64,000 nucleotides of DNA. It comes from Steroidobacteraceae bacterium (GTDB taxonomy: Bacteria; Pseudomonadota; Gammaproteobacteria; Steroidobacterales; Steroidobacteraceae). Below are positions 24,682-34,053 of this stretch, piece by piece. The translations under genes and the position numbers were made by a program. The notes beneath the pieces were generated by a model. The model made no database searches. It was not told where the DNA came from and worked only from the letters and a program-made list of their open reading frames with translations. Location of the stretch: the NCBI GenBank assembly GCA_025451845.1, contig JANWJS010000015.1:1-64000 (forward strand), written 5' to 3'. Position 1 is the first letter of the stretch, and each line of letters starts with the position of its first letter.

Positions 24682-27246
24682 ATGCGCGGGCCGCCTACCC
24701 TCTGGGCCGCCAGCCTGCGCCATTTCCTGCGGCAACCGGCGCAACTCGCCCTGGCACTCGTGGCGCTGGCGGCCGGTGTCGCCACGATCGTAGCCGTGAA
24801 CATCGCCACCGCCAGTTCACGGCGCGCGCTCGAGCTGTCGATGCGCGCCGTGAACGGTCCTGCCACTCAGGTCATCACGGGGGGACCGCAAGGCCTCGAT
24901 GAAGACCTCTATGTACGGCTCTTCACCCGCACGCCTTTGAGCGGCACGCCGCAACCAGTGTACGCGCCCGTGGTGGAAGGCTATGTCACCGTGCGCGGCC
25001 GAGTCATGCAGCTGATCGGGGTGGACCCGTTCGCCAGTGCTGCGCTGGGAGGACGGCGGGATACCATAACAGCAGGTGCCGTTGCCGACAGGACATCGTC
25101 TCTGTTGCGCAGCTGGTTCCTCGAGCCCGGCGCAGTCGTCATGGCTCCCGGCACCGCACGGCAGTTGGGAATCGGGGTGGGCGAGCCGCTGACCGTGGAC
25201 ATTGGCGGAGTGCAGAGGTCTGCGACCCTCATCGGGCTGCTGAACGGCGACCCGCCGGGTGATGCCACGTTGCTGCTCGCCGACATCGCACAAGCCCAGG
25301 AGTGGCTGGGCATGATAGGCCGCCTGACGCGCATCGACCTCAGGAGTCCTCGCGGGCCCGCGGGCGCGGCTGCGCTCACAGAGCTGCGGCGTGAGCTTCC
25401 GCCGGGAGCGCAGCTCGAGCCGGCTGCCGGCGAGGTACGCGAGACGCTCGACATGACCAGCGCCTTTTCCACCAACCTGACGGCGATGAGCCTCCTTGCG
25501 CTGCTCGTGAGCGCATTGCTCATCTACGGCGCTGTCAGCTTCACCGTCATCCAGCGCAGACGCAACATCGCCGTTCTGCGGGCAATCGGAGCGACCCGGC
25601 GGGAGATGCTGACCATCCTGCTCACCGAAGCGGCGGCGCTCGGTGCGGCCGGAGCCGGGCTCGGGGTGCTGCTCGGCACGGTCGTCGGCCATAGCCTCGT
25701 GCGCCTGGTGTCGCAGACGGTCAACGATCTTTACTACGTAGTCGCCGTCCAGCAGGTCACGCTGCCGGCCGGGACCCTCATCGAAGCGCTGGGCACGGGC
25801 CTCGGCACCGCGCTGGTGGCCAGCCTGTTGCCGGCGATCGAAGTGGCCGGCAGTGCGCCGCAGCTGGGGCTCAGGCGATCCGTGCTCGAGGGCCGCGCAG
25901 CAACGGCCGCGCGCCGGCTATCCTGGTTGAGCCTCGCACTCGCCCTGGCTGCGTGTGCCTTGATCGCGGGCTCGAGCCGCAGCGTATTCGCAGGTTTTGC
26001 AGCGTTGTTCCTGCTCCTCTGCAGTGTTGCGGCCGTGACGCCCTGGGTGTTGCGTGCAGTGGCGCGACTCGGCTCGAAGGCGCTATCCGGCTTCAGCTCC
26101 GTGGGACGCCTCGCGCTCGAGGATGTCGCCAATTCCCTCAGCCGCACGGGTGTGGCCGTAGCGGCGCTCGGCATGGCGATCGCCGCCATGATCGGTGTAT
26201 CGATCATGGTCGAGAGCTTTCGGGTATCGCTGCACCACTGGCTCACGCAGACCATGCGGGCCGACATCTACGTAGCGGCTCCCGGGCCGGGAGTCGGACG
26301 TCCCGAGCGTCGGATAGAGCCCGCCGTACTGGCGGCTTTGCTCGCGACTCCCGGCGTCGCCGACCACAGCGCCAGCCGCTCGGTCGTCGTGCGCTCTTCA
26401 CTCGGCGAGATTGCTCTCGATGCTCTGCGCCTCGCGCCCGGGAGTTATGCCGGCATCGATCTGACCGCCGGCGATCCACGCGCCGTGTGGAGCGACTACG
26501 ATCGAGGCGCGCTGCTGTTGTCCGATTCGCTGGCCTGGCGCCTGAATCTGCGCCCGGGCGGGCGGCTGTCCCTGGCCACGGCGTCCGGCTCGCGCGAATT
26601 CCCGATCGCCGGGATCTATCATGAATATGGCGGCGGTCTCGGCAGCGCGATGATCAGCCTCGAAGTCTACCGCCGGCTGTGGCGTGACGACGCCGTCACG
26701 GCAGTGGGGTTGTACCTCGGCCCTGGCGTCGACGCGGCCAGGGAGGTCCCGCGCCTCGAGGCCGCCGCGGGCGGGCATCAGGCGCTTCTGATCCGATCCA
26801 ACGCCGACATCCGGGCCACGTCGCTCGAGATATTCGACAGGACTTTCATCATCACGCGAGTGCTCTACTGGCTGGCGGCTGGAATTGCGGCCATCGGGTT
26901 GGTGAGCGCGCTTCTCGCATGGGAGCTCGACCGCACGCACGAGCTCTCCGTGCTGCGCGCGCTCGGACTGACACCCCGCGGCGCAGCAGCACTCGTCACT
27001 GCACAGACCGTCTTCATGGCAGGCGCGGCGCTCCTCGCCGCAATCCCCGCCGGCCTGATCATTGCGGTGGTGCTCACCAAGGTCGTCGACCGGCGCGCCT
27101 TCGGCTGGCACATCGAGATGCATCTGCACGGCGCGCAATTCCTGAATGCGCTCGCGCTGGCGCTCGCCGCGGCGCTGCTCGCAGGCCTCTATCCGGCCTG
27201 GCGAGCGGCCGTGGGACCGATCGCCGCGGAAATGCGGGAGGAATGA
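24682..27246 (+). CDS. FtsX-family ABC permease (YbbP/AttFG-like)
   Basis: 854 residues with two FtsX modules. An N-terminal transmembrane segment (about 12-38) and a large periplasmic domain precede a three-helix bundle (about 260-400; RRRNIAVLRAIGATRREML). A middle pair of segments follows, then a second periplasmic domain (about 495-725) and a C-terminal FtsX domain (ELSVLRALGLTPRGAAALVT). Size and layout resemble YbbP. The ATG directly follows the TGA of the ATPase gene, and a secreted AttH-like gene follows. The complex probably extracts or moves a lipidic or hydrophobic envelope component. Confidence 0.9.
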   Translation: MRGPPTLWAASLRHFLRQPAQLALALVALAAGVATIVAVNIATASSRRALELSMRAVNGPATQVITGGPQGLDEDLYVRLFTRTPLSGTPQPVYAPVVEGYVTVRGRVMQLIGVDPFASAALGGRRDTITAGAVADRTSSLLRSWFLEPGAVVMAPGTARQLGIGVGEPLTVDIGGVQRSATLIGLLNGDPPGDATLLLADIAQAQEWLGMIGRLTRIDLRSPRGPAGAAALTELRRELPPGAQLEPAAGEVRETLDMTSAFSTNLTAMSLLALLVSALLIYGAVSFTVIQRRRNIAVLRAIGATRREMLTILLTEAAALGAAGAGLGVLLGTVVGHSLVRLVSQTVNDLYYVVAVQQVTLPAGTLIEALGTGLGTALVASLLPAIEVAGSAPQLGLRRSVLEGRAATAARRLSWLSLALALAACALIAGSSRSVFAGFAALFLLLCSVAAVTPWVLRAVARLGSKALSGFSSVGRLALEDVANSLSRTGVAVAALGMAIAAMIGVSIMVESFRVSLHHWLTQTMRADIYVAAPGPGVGRPERRIEPAVLAALLATPGVADHSASRSVVVRSSLGEIALDALRLAPGSYAGIDLTAGDPRAVWSDYDRGALLLSDSLAWRLNLRPGGRLSLATASGSREFPIAGIYHEYGGGLGSAMISLEVYRRLWRDDAVTAVGLYLGPGVDAAREVPRLEAAAGGHQALLIRSNADIRATSLEIFDRTFIITRVLYWLAAGIAAIGLVSALLAWELDRTHELSVLRALGLTPRGAAALVTAQTVFMAGAALLAAIPAGLIIAVVLTKVVDRRAFGWHIEMHLHGAQFLNALALALAAALLAGLYPAWRAAVGPIAAEMREE

Positions 27247-27247
27247 G

Positions 27248-28417
27248 GTGCGCGCCGGGATGTTGGCGGCGGTTGCCGCGGCGGCGATGATTCCTGCGGC
27301 GCACGCAAGCCGGGCGCAGCAGTCCACCTATGCACAAGCATTGCTGCCCGAGCCTCTGGAATTTCCCCGGGACCAGGGGGCGCATCCGGATTACCGCCAG
27401 GAGTGGTGGTATCTGACTGGCAATCTGGACTCCGTGAGCGGCGAGCGCTTCGGATTCGAGCTGACCCTCTTCCGTTTCGCTCTGGCGCCGGGCGCCCTAA
27501 CGCCAGGTCCACCCCCTGTCAGGGTGCGTTCCCGGCCTGGCACCGAAAGCTCTGCGTGGCGTGCCCGTCAGATCTATCTCGGGCACTTTGCCATCACCGA
27601 TCTTGCAAAAAACAGATTTCGGTTCACCGTCAAGCGCGCCCGCGGCGCGCTCGGACTTGCTGGCGCGCAAGCGGATCCCTTCCGGGTCTGGGTCGGGAAC
27701 TGGCAGTTCCGCGAGGACGCGGCTTCCGGCGCGTCTGCTGCGGACCATGCCGAGTGGCGTCTGCAGGCGGCCGGACACGGCTATGGCCTCTCACTTACCG
27801 CGCAGCCGCTGATGCCACCGGTGCTCAACGGCGATCGCGGGCTGAGCCGCAAGTCGGGTGAGCCGGGGAATGCCACCTACTACTACTCCGTCCCGCGGGT
27901 TTCCGTTCAGGGAACGATCGTGCGCGACGGCCGGCCGCTTCAGGTACACGGCCTCGCCTGGCTCGACCGGGAATGGGGCAGCGGCAGTCTCGGGCCGCAG
28001 GAGATCGGCTGGGACTGGTTCGGGCTGCAGCTCCGCGATGGCTCGTGCCTCATGTTTTATTCACTGCGCGACCGCGCTGGCACCGAAGATCGCTACAGCG
28101 CAGGCACCTGGGTGGATTCCAGCGGCCGCGTCCGCCCGCTGTCCCGGGGCGATGTGAGTATCCAGGTGCTGGCACACTGGACTGGCGCGGATGGCGCGCG
28201 TTACCCATCGAAATGGCGCCTGACGATGCCGGCAACCGGTCTCGACCTCACCATCCGTCCCGTCATTGCGGACCAGGAGCTCGTGACCTCACCCCGATAC
28301 TGGGAGGGGGCGGTGGATGTGTCAGGCACCCGCGCCGGCCGGCCGCTCGCCGGGCGCGGTTACGTGGAGTTGGTGGGATACGACGGAACGAGCGCCGGAT
28401 CGGCTGGAATCAGGTGA
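27248..28417 (+). CDS. AttH/CrtC-like lipocalin-fold secreted protein
   Basis: 389 residues from GTG 27248, one base after the permease stop and with GAGGAA upstream. A signal peptide (about residues 3-21) is followed by the AttH/hydroxyneurosporene-hydratase-like fold: FPRDQGAHPDYRQEWWYLTG, YLGHFAITD, TYYYSVPRVSVQGTI and GLAWLDREWGSGSL. These are hallmarks of the double-lipocalin AttH family usually encoded next to FtsX-type ABC genes (AttEFGH). It probably acts in the periplasm or outer membrane as partner of the transporter. Its ligand is unknown; carotenoid hydratase activity is not implied. Confidence 0.87.
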   Translation: MRAGMLAAVAAAAMIPAAHASRAQQSTYAQALLPEPLEFPRDQGAHPDYRQEWWYLTGNLDSVSGERFGFELTLFRFALAPGALTPGPPPVRVRSRPGTESSAWRARQIYLGHFAITDLAKNRFRFTVKRARGALGLAGAQADPFRVWVGNWQFREDAASGASAADHAEWRLQAAGHGYGLSLTAQPLMPPVLNGDRGLSRKSGEPGNATYYYSVPRVSVQGTIVRDGRPLQVHGLAWLDREWGSGSLGPQEIGWDWFGLQLRDGSCLMFYSLRDRAGTEDRYSAGTWVDSSGRVRPLSRGDVSIQVLAHWTGADGARYPSKWRLTMPATGLDLTIRPVIADQELVTSPRYWEGAVDVSGTRAGRPLAGRGYVELVGYDGTSAGSAGIR

Positions 28418-28473
28418 CGGCGCTTCGCGGGTGCGCAATGATTCGCGCCCGTGCTCTAGCCAGGAGTCGATCC

Positions 28474-29019
28474 ATGCGACGCTCATTCGCTTCCGCGCTG
28501 ACCACCCTCCTCCTTGCCGCACCTGGGGCATTTGCCGCGCTACCCGACGGCGCCGCGGCGCCGGATTTCACTGCTGTAGCCTCTCGCGGAGGCAACACCT
28601 ACAGCTTCTCCTTGGGCACGGCCCTGAAGCAGGGCCCCGTGGTGCTCTACTTCTATCCCGCTGCCTTCACTCCGGGATGCACGACCGAGGCGCACGACTT
28701 CGCCAAGGCGATGCCCGAGTTCCAGGCTTTGGGCGCGACGGTCATTGGCGTCTCCCACGACCCCATCGCGAAGCTGCAGCGCTTCTCCGTCAGTGAATGT
28801 CGCAAGCAGTTTCCCGTCGCCTCCGATGCCGACGGCAGGATCATGAAAGAATACGATGCGGTGCTCGCGCAGCATCCCGCGTACGCCAACCGAACTTCCT
28901 ATGTCATCGCTCCGGACGGTAAGATCCTCTATTCCTATACCAACCTCGACCCGGCCGAACACGTCGCCAATACGATGGCGGTCATCCGGCGTTGGGACAA
29001 GGAGCACAAGAAGGCCTGA
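28474..29019 (+). CDS. Periplasmic peroxiredoxin (Bcp/PrxQ type)
   Basis: Thiol peroxidase of 181 residues from ATG 28474, with GGAG seven bases upstream. A signal peptide (cleavage near Ala21) makes it periplasmic, unlike cytoplasmic Bcp. The peroxidatic Cys69 is in YPAAFTPGCTTEAHDF. There is no Cys five residues later; the likely resolving Cys109 (VSECRKQF) is 40 residues away, as in the PrxQ subgroup with a distant resolving Cys. It would reduce peroxides in the envelope. It lies 56 nt after the attH-like gene, probably co-transcribed. Confidence 0.89.
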   Translation: MRRSFASALTTLLLAAPGAFAALPDGAAAPDFTAVASRGGNTYSFSLGTALKQGPVVLYFYPAAFTPGCTTEAHDFAKAMPEFQALGATVIGVSHDPIAKLQRFSVSECRKQFPVASDADGRIMKEYDAVLAQHPAYANRTSYVIAPDGKILYSYTNLDPAEHVANTMAVIRRWDKEHKKA

Positions 29020-29030
29020 GTTTCGCAGGC

Positions 29031-29077
29031 AGCGCCGCGGATCAGTCCCGCTGACCGGGATTTGGACCCGCGGCGCT
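29031..29077. terminator. Convergent inverted repeat
   Basis: Perfect 10-bp arms AGCGCCGCGG (29031-29040) and CCGCGGCGCT (29068-29077) enclose 27 nt, which themselves contain TCCCG/CGGGA. It lies between the peroxiredoxin stop and the gene remnant on the opposite strand, where a transcription end is expected. There is no U-tract. Confidence 0.5.
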
Positions 29078-29112
29078 CGAACGCCTCGTTGCGGAAACAG
29101 ACGCCGGCCGCG

Positions 29113-29370
29113 TCAATAACTGACTGCATCCGTGTTGCCGCCACAGAGAACGACACCCACACGCGCGTCTGGTCGCGGGCGGTATGCCCCGCTCAGCAGC
29201 GCCGCCATGGCCGCTGCGCCACCGGGCTCGGAGGCAATTCGCAGCGCGCGCCAGAGGGCTCGCTGCGCGTCTCTAATGGACTCGTCCTCCACCAGCACCA
29301 CACTTTCGACGTAGCGCTGGGCGAGAGGGAACATGAGCTCCCCCACCCGACGCGGTGCTTGCGGAGGTGA
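29113..29370 (-). pseudogene. C-terminal remnant of a threonine/serine dehydratase
   Basis: An 85-codon open segment starting directly after the TonB receptor stop, in the same frame, translating to ...APRRVGELMFPLAQRYVESV...IASEPGGAAAMAALLSG...VGVVLCGGNTD... This is the C-terminal end of a PLP-dependent threonine ammonia-lyase. Roughly the first 240 residues, including the PLP lysine, are absent from the window. The homology appears to begin within the first few codons after the receptor TAG. It is best read as a deletion or rearrangement scar rather than a working gene. Confidence 0.75.
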
Positions 29371-31767
29371 CTAATCGAAAGTAAGCCGAATACCACCCCA
29401 CAGGGCAAAGGGCGCGCCGGGCGACACGGCATTCTCGTTCGTCCGGTCGGCGGGATCGAAACGGTATGTCCCATCGGGGTTGAAGGTATTCGTGGTCAGA
29501 AAGCCCGCTGTCGCATATTCGCGGTTCAGCAGGTTTGCGCAGCGCGCGAACACGTCGAAGCGCGAGGAGACGTGATAAGTCCCCTGAAGGCTTACCACAG
29601 CGTATCCCCCAATATGACCCGAGCCCATGATGTACCGTCCCTCACCGTTCGTGCCACCGGCCCGGTCGGCATTGTTTTCATCGCCGTGAAGATAGGAACC
29701 GGAGGTCACTACCACATTTACGCCGAGGCTCAGTCCTGGCGTGAATTGGTAATCCACCGCCAGCTTGCCGGTGTGACGCGGAATGAGCGGAATCAGGTCG
29801 CCGGCTCGGACCAGGATGTTTCCGTTGGCATCTGCCGTACTGTTTGATTCGGCGCTGACCTTGAAGTCCGACTGAAACGTTGCGTCAACCATGCTGTAGC
29901 TGAGATTCCAGCGCAGCTTCCCTTGCTTGCCGCCGAGGGCGAGGTCGATCCCCTGGCGTCGTGTATTCCCAACGTTGGCGAAATAGCCCGAATTGGTGGT
30001 GGTGGCAATGAACTGGATGTCGTCCCTGTTTACCGTTCGAAACACATCGGCGCTCCACCTCAGCCGCTGATCCGAGTTATTGCCGCGCAGGCCGGCCTCT
30101 ACAGTACGCGCCACGACCTGCTTGAGATCCGGATCGCTGGCGAAGTCGTTCGGCAGTCCGCAGGGGAAGTCGGGGTTTGAGCAGCCCAATTCGATCACGG
30201 TCGGCGCGCGGCTCGCCTCGTTGTAGTTCACGTAGTAGGTCATGCTTCCGGTGGGCGTGTATGTAACGCCTACGGCAGGATTGAGCCGGGCAAAGACGTG
30301 ATCGCCTGTGACCGGAGAGGGATCGCCGTACCCATCCCCGAAGTCCCCCAGGTCCGTGTCGACGCTGTAGCCGTCGACTGTCTCCGTATTGCGGTTGTAG
30401 CGCGCAGCGACGTTTATATGAAAGTATGTAGAGGGAGAGAATGTGTCTGTCAGGTAGACGCCAAAGATCTTGTCACTGCCGCTGACGGATATGGCGGTCG
30501 GCGCATTGAATGGGCTCTGTACATCATCGAGCAGATGCTGTTCGCCGAAGAATCCATAAAGAAACGACTGGGCGAAGGTGTTTGTCGAATCGGAATAGGC
30601 CGCCCCCACGATGGCCTGGTTGGCTTTCCCGAACAGGCCATCCATATCGGTGAGCTGGAGCCCGGCGCCCCTCGATCGTTGCACCAGCCTCGACACTTCA
30701 TTGGCTGCGTTCGTGCAGTAGGCCAGAGAAGCACGGCCGGTGAATGGCGCGCTGCAGTCGATCGGAGGCCCCGGATAGTTCCCATTCAAATAGTTGTCAT
30801 TGTCGCTGCCGTTATTGCTACTGGTGATGAGGCGCCGGTAATACGCGTTCCCCGACAAGAGCAGGTGCCCGGCAAAATCGTGCGTACCGGTCAAATTGGC
30901 GAAATGCAGCAGGTTTTGCGTGCTATCAGGCGTATAGCTTTGCTCTTTCAGATAGTTGTACATGCTCTGGGGAATTGCACCGTTACCGAACAGGTCGGTA
31001 TCGGCATAGGTGTAACTCAGGTGCAGGTCCGTTTTTTGGGTCTGATAGCCTGCCTTTCCGAATAGCTGGTAGACCTGCGACGTCGAGATCTCGCGCCACC
31101 CCGTCTCGTAGAAGTAAGTCCCGGTTACGAAATAGTCGAATGGGCCGTGCGCCCCGCCCGTTTGTACCTGAAACGAACGGCGGCCGAAGCTGCCGCCGTA
31201 CGCCTCGAGCTCCGTGCCCGGGTTGTCATGGCCGTTCTTGGTCTGGACCGAGAGTGCGCCGCCCAGGGTATTCAGGCCGAATACGGGGTTGGAACCCGAG
31301 ATGAGCGCAACGCTCGAAATGGCGGACTCGGGAATGAGATCCCAGCTCACCGTGTCGCCGAACGACTCGTTCACCCGGACACCGTCCACATAGACCGAAA
31401 GCCCTTCCGGCGTACCCACCAGAGGTGATGCGGTAAACCCGTGGTAGTTGATGTCGATCTGCAAGGGATTGTCCGCGCTGTCGCTGACATTCACACCCAT
31501 GAAGCGTTCGCTCAGATAGTGGGCGATATCGCTGACCTGCGCGTTCTGCAGATCCAGGCTGGTAGCTGTCTGCACGCTCGCGGGTATCTGAGTCAGCGGC
31601 AGCCCGAAGCCTGGTAGCGGCGCATTCGCGATGATGATGACCTCCTGGAGCGGGGGGGCGGAACCGGCTGTAACGGAACCTCCAATTTCCGTTTCCGCCG
31701 GGCAAATGGTCGCGCCTGCGGCCAACGCAAGCACCGCGGCGATACCACCGACCCTCAGTCTTTGCAT
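29371..31767 (-). CDS. TonB-dependent outer-membrane receptor
   Basis: 798-residue TonB-dependent receptor. A signal peptide (about 1-24) and short linker precede the plug domain (about 50-170: LPLTQIPASVQTAT, YLSERFMGVNVSDSADNPLQ, GTPEGLSVYVDGVRVNE, FGLNTLGGALSVQTK). A 22-strand barrel follows, ending RLTFD. I cannot see a canonical TonB box by eye. It imports a metal chelate or similar ligand across the outer membrane. The plug (DINYHGFTASPLVGTPEGLSVY) belongs to a receptor subgroup also found in methylotrophs, so a rare-earth or siderophore-like ligand is possible but unproven. The gene is single and its 3' end abuts a dehydratase remnant. Confidence 0.9.
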   Translation of the reverse strand: MQRLRVGGIAAVLALAAGATICPAETEIGGSVTAGSAPPLQEVIIIANAPLPGFGLPLTQIPASVQTATSLDLQNAQVSDIAHYLSERFMGVNVSDSADNPLQIDINYHGFTASPLVGTPEGLSVYVDGVRVNESFGDTVSWDLIPESAISSVALISGSNPVFGLNTLGGALSVQTKNGHDNPGTELEAYGGSFGRRSFQVQTGGAHGPFDYFVTGTYFYETGWREISTSQVYQLFGKAGYQTQKTDLHLSYTYADTDLFGNGAIPQSMYNYLKEQSYTPDSTQNLLHFANLTGTHDFAGHLLLSGNAYYRRLITSSNNGSDNDNYLNGNYPGPPIDCSAPFTGRASLAYCTNAANEVSRLVQRSRGAGLQLTDMDGLFGKANQAIVGAAYSDSTNTFAQSFLYGFFGEQHLLDDVQSPFNAPTAISVSGSDKIFGVYLTDTFSPSTYFHINVAARYNRNTETVDGYSVDTDLGDFGDGYGDPSPVTGDHVFARLNPAVGVTYTPTGSMTYYVNYNEASRAPTVIELGCSNPDFPCGLPNDFASDPDLKQVVARTVEAGLRGNNSDQRLRWSADVFRTVNRDDIQFIATTTNSGYFANVGNTRRQGIDLALGGKQGKLRWNLSYSMVDATFQSDFKVSAESNSTADANGNILVRAGDLIPLIPRHTGKLAVDYQFTPGLSLGVNVVVTSGSYLHGDENNADRAGGTNGEGRYIMGSGHIGGYAVVSLQGTYHVSSRFDVFARCANLLNREYATAGFLTTNTFNPDGTYRFDPADRTNENAVSPGAPFALWGGIRLTFD

Positions 31768-32262
31768 CGATGTCCCCTTATCGAGCCGGCAGTGCCATTC
31801 GATCCTGGCCCCTCAAGGCGCGCGGGCGTTTTGATCGGCCCGGAGGGAATATATGGGCAACGGCATCGGGAATTTTTCCCGATTTGTATCGCGAAAGCCT
31901 TTGCCAAACCTGCCTGTGTCGAACGCGGAACAGGCGGCATCGTCAATCGCGGTCGCTCTCCCTCCGTCCACCCAGCGTGCGCCTCCGAGCCGCCTCCTAT
32001 GGCGCTCGCAGGCGAGGCGAGACCGTCTTGATCGTCCGCAGGAGGCATGCCGGATGGTCTTCGCCACCGGGGCAGAGGACCGGTTTCCGTCGTGATGCGC
32101 GAATGATGGGCTCAGCGGTAAGGCGCCGCCGGGTTTGCGCCATACCGACGTCGCGTCTCGCCGGTGCGAATTCGTCGAGGCTTGACCGGCCGGATACCGC
32201 GCTCAAACTGTGGCGGATGCATTCGTCCTTCGGACGCTTGAGTTCACAGGGTTGGAGAAGAA
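31768..32262. other. Intergenic region with palindrome, TonB receptor / ggt
   Basis: 495 bases between divergent genes. Open frames here have no recognisable protein features. A perfect 8-bp palindrome, ATCGGGAA-TTT-TTCCCGAT (31865-31883), about 100 bp upstream of the receptor start is the only strong signal; it could be an operator for the receptor. Confidence 0.5.
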
Positions 32263-34053
32263 ATGAAAATCCTCAGGGGCATTGTCGGGCTCGCCATCGT
32301 CACGGCGATCGGACTCACCGCGACCACCGCATTCGCGCAGGTGAGCCGCGGTGACCGCTACTCCGGCGTACCCTGGGCGACGCGCTCACCGGTGCTCGCA
32401 CAGCACGGCATGGTCGCGACCGAGCAGCCGCTGGCCTCCGAAGCGGCGGTGCAGATCCTCAAGGACGGCGGCAGCGCGGTGGATGCGGCGATTGCCGCCA
32501 ATGCGATGATCGGCTTGATGCAGCCGGTGCTGAACGGAATCGGCGGCGATCTTTTCGCCATCGTTTACGATCCCAAGACGCACAAGCTCTACGGCTATAA
32601 CGCCTCGGGCTGGTCGCCGCAAGGCCGCGACCTGGCCAGAATGACCGCCGAAGTCGCAGCCGCCTACAAAGAGGCCGGCATGACGCCGAAGGCCCACATC
32701 CCGCCGGTCGGATCGCTGCCGGTCACCGTGCCGGGCGCGGTGGACGGATGGTTTGCGCTGCACGGCAGGTTCGGCAAGCTGTCCATGAGCGACGACCTCG
32801 CCCCGGCCATCGCCTTTGCCACCCATGGCTTTCCCGTGACTGAGCTGATCTCGCGGTACTGGAAGGACAACATGGCCGCGTTCGCGCGCTACAAGGGCCT
32901 CATCGGGGAAAGCGACAACGCGCGCCACACTTATCTCGTTCCCGACGCCGGCGGCGGCCACACGCCGGCCCAAGGCGAGATTTTCCGCAATCCCGATCTC
33001 GCACACACTTTGTCCATGATCGCGACGGGGGGACGCGACGTCTACTACAAGGGCGCAATCGCGCACACCATCGATGCCTATTTCAAACGCATAGGCGGCG
33101 ACCTGCGCTACTCGGACTTCGCGGACTTCCACGGCGAATGGGTCGATCCCGTGTCGGTGAATTATCGCGGTTATGACGTCTACGAGCTGCCGCCCAACGG
33201 CCAGGGCATGGCGGCGCTCGAGATGCTGCAGATCCTCAAGCATTTCGATCTGAAGAAGATGGGCGCCGGTTCCGCCGACACCCTGACGGCGATGTTGGAA
33301 GCCAAGCGGCTCGCCTACGAAGACCTCGCGAAGTGGTATGCCGACCCGCGTTTCTTCCATACGCCGATCAAAGGGCTGCTGTCCGATGCCTATGCGCAGC
33401 AGCGGTTGAAAGAGATCCACTTGACGCACGCCAACCCGAACATCGGTCCCGGCGACCCGCGACTGTTCGAAGGCGACACGATTTACCTGGCCACCGCCGA
33501 CGAGGACGGCATGATGGTCTCGCTGATTCAGTCGAACTATCGTGGCATGGGCTCGGGCCTGGTGGCCGATCATCTGGGATTCATGTTCCAGGATCGCGGC
33601 GAGCTCTATTCGCTCAATCCCCGCGACGCGAATGTCTATGCGCCGCGCAAGCGGCCGTTCCACACCATCATTCCCGCGTTCGTGATGAAAGACGGTGAGC
33701 CCTTCATGTCGTTCGGCGTGATGGGTGGCGACATGCAGCCGCAAGGCCACGTGCAGATCCTCACCAACATCATCGACTTCGGCATGAACGTGCAGGAAGC
33801 AGGCGATGCTGCGCGCTGGCGTCACTATGGCAACGCCGAGCCGACTGGCGAGCCGTCAACCGGCATCGGCACGGTGGAAATGGAAAGCGGCTTCGCTGCG
33901 GCCGTGAAGACAGAGCTGCAGAAGCGCGGCTATGCGATCGTTCCGGGCACCGGCAGCTTCGGCGGTTACCAGGCGATCATGTTCGCCCCCAGGCAACACG
34001 TATACTGGGGTGCGAGCGAGATGCGCAAGGACGGCGAAGCGATAGGCTACTAG
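32263..34053 (+). CDS. ggt: Gamma-glutamyltransferase
   Basis: Periplasmic or secreted Ntn-hydrolase that cleaves gamma-glutamyl bonds such as glutathione. The 596-residue precursor has a signal peptide (about 1-25). The large subunit carries MVATEQPLASEAAVQILKDGG, GIGGDLFAIVYD and PVTVPGAVDGW. The autoprocessing Thr is at about residue 406 in EGDTIYLATADEDG, giving the N-terminus of the small subunit, which includes SNYRGMGSGLV and FGVMGGDMQPQGH. GGAGA lies upstream of the ATG. Transpeptidase or simple hydrolase activity cannot be separated. It is followed 328 bases later by a CocE-type hydrolase gene on the same strand. Confidence 0.93.
   Translation: MKILRGIVGLAIVTAIGLTATTAFAQVSRGDRYSGVPWATRSPVLAQHGMVATEQPLASEAAVQILKDGGSAVDAAIAANAMIGLMQPVLNGIGGDLFAIVYDPKTHKLYGYNASGWSPQGRDLARMTAEVAAAYKEAGMTPKAHIPPVGSLPVTVPGAVDGWFALHGRFGKLSMSDDLAPAIAFATHGFPVTELISRYWKDNMAAFARYKGLIGESDNARHTYLVPDAGGGHTPAQGEIFRNPDLAHTLSMIATGGRDVYYKGAIAHTIDAYFKRIGGDLRYSDFADFHGEWVDPVSVNYRGYDVYELPPNGQGMAALEMLQILKHFDLKKMGAGSADTLTAMLEAKRLAYEDLAKWYADPRFFHTPIKGLLSDAYAQQRLKEIHLTHANPNIGPGDPRLFEGDTIYLATADEDGMMVSLIQSNYRGMGSGLVADHLGFMFQDRGELYSLNPRDANVYAPRKRPFHTIIPAFVMKDGEPFMSFGVMGGDMQPQGHVQILTNIIDFGMNVQEAGDAARWRHYGNAEPTGEPSTGIGTVEMESGFAAAVKTELQKRGYAIVPGTGSFGGYQAIMFAPRQHVYWGASEMRKDGEAIGY

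Noticed and set aside
31770-32354. Plus-strand ORF (194 codons) upstream of ggt
   Set aside because: No motif, overlaps the ggt start out of frame and the receptor promoter; composition resembles noncoding high-GC DNA.
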